Positions 6,067 through 8,912 of a stretch of 8,912 bases of DNA are shown in pieces; position 1 is the first letter of the stretch; the number at the start of each line of letters is the position of its first letter. The stretch lies in NCBI GenBank assembly GCA_016463045.1, contig JAEMSB010000008.1:13075-21986 (forward strand), given 5' to 3'. A program made the translations under genes and the position numbers. Origin of the DNA: Niveispirillum sp. GTDB lineage: Bacteria > Pseudomonadota > Alphaproteobacteria > Azospirillales > Azospirillaceae. The notes under the pieces are model-generated. The model had not been told where the DNA came from and searched no databases. It saw only the letters and a list, made by a program, of their open reading frames with translations.

Positions 6067-7494
6067 ATGAGTGCTAAAGGAGCAGCACACTTAGGTTGTG
6101 TTTTTCTTGTGGCATTGACGTCGATATCGCTGTCGGGCTGTGGGACGGTAGTAACCTCAAGTGCGAGTATGGGGGAAATTGGTAATGGGGTTACATATTT
6201 TTTACCAAAGCGTGAAGTGAAATTGACTGCAGAGCGTAGGCTTCTGGTTAGAAGTGACGTTGAAAAGGCCATGAAGGCGAAGCAGGCAGAGCTGGAGGCG
6301 CTGGATGCATTAATCGATACATACACAGAGACTATCGAAATCGCCCGCGCAAGAATGAATGACCCAGCTGTAAATTCAGACGCACAAACACTTCAAATTG
6401 TAAAAAATACTCTAAATATAGCAATTTCAGACCTAAGCAAGGCTAATAAGGACAAGATAAGTGCAGCGTCTGGTGTGGCGGATTTGTCTTTGAAGCTTTA
6501 CTCTATAAAGGATGGATATTGCAACTACCAGTACTCCGCCAAAATCGAGCTACAGGCAACAATTCCTGATGCAGAATATAGGTTTATTGCCAGGGATTTC
6601 CACAATCCTTTGCGAGATGACGATACAAAGTTAAGAGTTTCTACTGACGGACTTCTGACTTCTGCCAATGTAATTTCAACGGATCGGACAGGAGATATCA
6701 TTGTCGAGATGGCGTCATCTATATCGGGATTTGGTGCAGGTCCGTCTCCCATGGCGCTGACTGAATCAACCAAGCCTGCGCCGGCTGCTGTCGAGTGTGA
6801 GAAGGAACCGGTAAAGTTTGTTAGAATTTTTGATCCTACCGTTCCCAAGATCATAAATGAAGTCAATGCAAAATTAGGAGATGCCAATATACTGCTTGCC
6901 ATAAAGGCTGATTATGTAAAATTTAATTTTGAATCAAAAAAGGCAGAAAATAATAAAAATAAAGAGAATATGAAAGAAGTTTTGGATGATAGCGTAAGCT
7001 CACCAAAAAATAAAATTAATAGGTCTGGAGGGCTATATTACAGAACGCCGATGCCGGTCTCTATTTCTGTGGTCGACCGTTCGAAGTCCGCTGATAAGTG
7101 CACCGCTCCCGGTTTTGACAATTGCACCCCGATCGACGGTTCGATCGTGATGCTTCCTCAAGCTGGGCCCATATCCTATATCCCGCTCAACTCTTCCGCA
7201 TTTGTCAAAACGGTGGATGATGTGACGTTCGAGAATGGCATGTTGACCTCTTGGAACTCAAACAGACCCAGCGAAGTTCTGGAGATCGTAAGGCTGCCGG
7301 TTAAGATTTTGAAATCGATCGTGTCTGTTCCGGGTGAGCTGATCAAGTTGCGCATTGACCTTTCAGACAAGGAAAAAGGCTTGGCGCAGGCCCAAGAGGC
7401 TGAAATGGCCGCCCAGGCGAAGCTCAGGTTGATACAGACCTGCGTGAAGTCGGCGGGCGAAGACCAAGATATGGCTCAGGCGTGCTTTAAATAA
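6067..7494 (+). CDS. lipoprotein of unknown function
   Basis: The product is 475 residues. A lipoprotein signal peptide is clear: MSAKGAAHLGCVFLVALTSI, then the lipobox L-S-G-C with the lipidated cysteine at C25. It should be anchored in the inner or outer membrane facing the periplasm. After VTYFLPKREVKLTAERR comes a probable coiled coil (about 65-100, with KAKQAELEALDALIDTY). Two segments look alike: residues 186-205, centred on DGLLTSAN, and residues 384-405, centred on ENGMLTSW, each followed by a phi-E-I/D-I strand. Six further cysteines in the mature part could form disulfides. A Lys/Asn-rich stretch lies near 295-320. A second amphipathic helix near 435-460 (SDKEKGLAQAQEAEMAAQAK) closes the protein. 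I do not recognise a family with confidence. The middle of the gene is unusually AT-rich (about 18% GC in 6901-6960) and uses AAA, ATA and AAT codons freely. It may share an operon with the matrixin-like gene. A hairpin lies 31 nt after its stop. Confidence 0.85.
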   Translation: MSAKGAAHLGCVFLVALTSISLSGCGTVVTSSASMGEIGNGVTYFLPKREVKLTAERRLLVRSDVEKAMKAKQAELEALDALIDTYTETIEIARARMNDPAVNSDAQTLQIVKNTLNIAISDLSKANKDKISAASGVADLSLKLYSIKDGYCNYQYSAKIELQATIPDAEYRFIARDFHNPLRDDDTKLRVSTDGLLTSANVISTDRTGDIIVEMASSISGFGAGPSPMALTESTKPAPAAVECEKEPVKFVRIFDPTVPKIINEVNAKLGDANILLAIKADYVKFNFESKKAENNKNKENMKEVLDDSVSSPKNKINRSGGLYYRTPMPVSISVVDRSKSADKCTAPGFDNCTPIDGSIVMLPQAGPISYIPLNSSAFVKTVDDVTFENGMLTSWNSNRPSEVLEIVRLPVKILKSIVSVPGELIKLRIDLSDKEKGLAQAQEAEMAAQAKLRLIQTCVKSAGEDQDMAQACFK

Positions 7495-7525
7495 GGTGTA
7501 TGGGCGTAACGAAGTGCTTCTTGAT

Positions 7526-7551
7526 GGCCTTGCCGTTTCGGCGGCAAGGCC
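7526..7551 (+). terminator. strong hairpin after the lipoprotein gene, likely terminator
   Basis: ggccttgccg and cggcaaggcc form a perfect 10-bp stem with a 6-nt loop (tttcgg), 31 nt after the lipoprotein stop. A further outer helix gaagt (7511-7515)/acttc (7552-7556) is possible, with a bulge on the 5' side. No run of T follows, so it may act as an RNA 3'-end stabiliser or a U-less terminator rather than a classical intrinsic one. Confidence 0.55.
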
Positions 7552-7600
7552 ACTTCTGGCATGGCGTCAGTTTCATACCTGCGTGACGCTGCTACCGATC

Positions 7601-7618
7601 GGCGCTATGTTCAGCGCC
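7601..7618. repeat. 6-bp inverted repeat upstream of the aminotransferase
   Basis: ggcgct and agcgcc flank atgttc. It could be a dyad operator or a small hairpin in the leader. Short arms in GC-rich DNA make chance likely. Confidence 0.3.
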
Positions 7619-7671
7619 ATGATCTATTTAGGCCCCACGCCCAAGGAAGAGATGCTGCTGCTCTGCGCTCG

Positions 7672-7693
7672 GATCGGATTCACTCCCCCGATC
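7672..7693. repeat. 6-bp inverted repeat closer to the aminotransferase start
   Basis: gatcgg and ccgatc flank 10 nt, ending 58 nt before the start codon. It is a possible operator or leader hairpin; support is weak. Confidence 0.25.
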
Positions 7694-7751
7694 TGACGCT
7701 TGCGGCGTGTTCACTTGTCTTCTGCATCTCGACCATTGGGGAGCTGAACTT

Positions 7752-8912
7752 ATGTCCGTTATTGATACCGACGCGTTGAAGCGTCTGTCGGGTGCCCATC
7801 ATTGGCATCCGTTCACAGACCATCAGGAACTGGCTGCCCTGGGTGGTCCCCGCATCATCACCCATGCCGAGGGGGTCTGGCTGACCGACAGTACGGGTGC
7901 GCGCATCCTGGACGCCATGGCCGGGCTGTGGTGTGTCAATGTCGGCTATGGGCGGCGGGAACTGGCCGACGCGGCCTATCGGCAATTGACCGATCTCAGC
8001 TTTTATCACGGCTTCTTCAAGACCACGACGGAGCCGACGGTGCGGCTGGCGGCGAAGCTGGCGGAACTGACGCCGCCCGGCCTGAACCGCGCCTTCTTCG
8101 CCAATTCCGGGTCAGAGGCCAACGACACCATCGTGCGCATGGCTCGCCATTATTGGGCGCTGAAGGGCCAGCCTGAGAAGCGGGTCTTCATCGGGCGTGA
8201 GCATGGTTATCACGGCACCACTATGGCTGCGACGTCCCTGAATGGCATCAAGGTGATGCATGAGCAGGGCGGCCTGCCGCTGCCCGGCTTTGCCCATGTC
8301 ATGGCCCCATACCCGTTTGAAGGACAGGGGGAGATGAGTGCGGAGGCGTTCGGACGGCTGGCGGCGCGGGCCGTGGAGGAGAAGATCCTTTCGATCGGGC
8401 CTGAGAATGTCGCCGCCTTCATCGGGGAGCCGGTGCAAGGTGCCGGTGGCGTTATCATCCCGCCCGACAGTTACTGGCCGGAGATCAACCGCATCTGCAA
8501 GGAACACGACATCCTGCTGATCGCGGACGAGGTGATCTGCGGTTTCGGACGTCTGGGCCATTGGTTCGGGTCACAGCGTTACGGGATCAAGCCGGATTTC
8601 ATGACCCTGGCCAAGGGCATCACCTCCGGCTACGTGCCACTCTCCGCCGTCATGGTCGGTGACCGGGTGGCGGAGACCTTGATCCGTGAGGGTGGGGAAT
8701 TCTACCACGGCTTCACCTATTCCGGTCACCCGGTGGCCTGTGCTGTGGCGCTGGCCAATCTGGAAGTGATTGAGCGGGAAGGGCTGGTGGACCGGGCGCG
8801 GACCGAAATCGGGCCGTACTTGCGCGAAAAGCTGGAAGAGGTCTTGGATGGTCACCCCATCGTGGGTGAAATCCGCTCCGAAGGCATGATCGGCGCCATC
8901 GAGATTGTGAAG
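7752..8912 (+). CDS. class III aminotransferase, putrescine/omega-amine:pyruvate type, 3' end outside the window
   Basis: The ATG at 7752 has GGGGAG 8 nt upstream; 387 codons are present and the frame is open at the last base. Family members run to about 450-460 residues, so roughly the last 70 are missing. Visible PLP-binding landmarks are NSGSEAND (118-125), GYHG (152-155), the aspartate of IADEVICGFGR (D259, binds the pyridine nitrogen) and the Schiff-base lysine in LAKGITSGY (K288), then FYHGFTYSGHPVA. The N-terminus (HHWHPFTDHQEL, LDAMAGLWCVNVGYGR) is typical of the SpuC putrescine:pyruvate and Chromobacterium-type omega-transaminase branch. These enzymes move an amino group from a terminal amine such as putrescine to pyruvate, giving alanine and an aldehyde, in polyamine or amine catabolism. 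The exact substrate cannot be read from the sequence: beta-alanine, GABA or other amines are possible. GC-rich codon use matches the dprA-topA side, unlike the two genes just before it. Confidence 0.93.
   Translation, partial: MSVIDTDALKRLSGAHHWHPFTDHQELAALGGPRIITHAEGVWLTDSTGARILDAMAGLWCVNVGYGRRELADAAYRQLTDLSFYHGFFKTTTEPTVRLAAKLAELTPPGLNRAFFANSGSEANDTIVRMARHYWALKGQPEKRVFIGREHGYHGTTMAATSLNGIKVMHEQGGLPLPGFAHVMAPYPFEGQGEMSAEAFGRLAARAVEEKILSIGPENVAAFIGEPVQGAGGVIIPPDSYWPEINRICKEHDILLIADEVICGFGRLGHWFGSQRYGIKPDFMTLAKGITSGYVPLSAVMVGDRVAETLIREGGEFYHGFTYSGHPVACAVALANLEVIEREGLVDRARTEIGPYLREKLEEVLDGHPIVGEIRSEGMIGAIEIVK

Larger units (their letters stand above)
7495..7751. other. non-coding interval with hairpins before the aminotransferase
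   Basis: No convincing gene. Short open frames (GTG 7496-7696 and ATG 7561-7779) lack a ribosome binding site and resemble nothing I know. The interval contains the hairpin at 7526-7551, then ggcgct-6 nt-agcgcc (7601-7618) and gatcgg-10 nt-ccgatc (7672-7693). It should also carry the promoter of the aminotransferase, but I see no good -35/-10 pair. Confidence 0.5.

Noticed and set aside
5940..6326. 128-residue minus-strand open frame at the start of the lipoprotein gene
   Set aside because: It overlaps the lipoprotein signal peptide and coiled coil; Ser-rich composition suggests an antisense shadow.
5182..7494. Insertion sequence or prophage as the source of the low-GC segment
   Set aside because: No transposase, integrase, terminal inverted repeats or target duplication can be seen.
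7496..7696. 66-residue open frame starting with GTG after the lipoprotein gene
   Set aside because: Its GTG overlaps the end of the lipoprotein gene region without a ribosome binding site, it runs through the hairpin, and it resembles nothing I know.
8112..8561. 149-residue minus-strand open frame
   Set aside because: It is the shadow of the class III aminotransferase, whose active-site motifs are read on the plus strand.

Overview
The window looks like chromosomal DNA of a high-GC alphaproteobacterium, most likely of the Rhodospirillales/Azospirillum group. That placement is inferred from GC-rich third codon positions, the adjacent dprA and topA genes, the alanine/lysine-rich tail of the topoisomerase, and the PDC-sensor and matrixin-like secreted proteins. 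No database search was possible.

Layout: (1) Bases 1-741 (+) hold the 3' part of a PDC-type sensor-domain protein that is open at the left edge. (2) A tail-to-tail junction of 10 nt separates it from a minus-strand block read right to left: dprA (4021-5181), topA (1297-3969, GTG start) and a small exported protein of unknown function (752-1228). The gaps of 51 and 68 nt suggest one transcription unit driven from the 5182-5390 interval. (3) Bases 5182-5390 form a divergent, AT-richer intergenic region with several short inverted repeats. (4) Bases 5391-7494 (+) carry two genes with clearly lower GC (down to about 18% in 6901-6960). The first is a matrixin-like protein that keeps the flanking parts of the fold and a Met-turn-like SIMNYG but has no HExxHxxGxxH zinc site. 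The second is a 475-residue lipoprotein of unknown function. (5) Bases 7495-7751 are non-coding and hold a strong hairpin, a probable terminator without a U-tract, plus two weaker inverted repeats. (6) Bases 7752-8912 (+) are the first 387 codons of a class III PLP-dependent aminotransferase of the putrescine/omega-amine:pyruvate type, open at the right edge.

How the genes relate: DprA (loads RecA on incoming single-stranded DNA) and topoisomerase I (relaxes negative supercoils) are DNA-handling functions that are neighbours in many bacteria. The matrixin-like/lipoprotein pair is the accessory part of the window and the best candidate for something undescribed: an apparently catalytically dead protease relative next to an envelope lipoprotein, in DNA of different composition. 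The aminotransferase and the PDC protein look like ordinary neighbours with no visible functional link to the rest.
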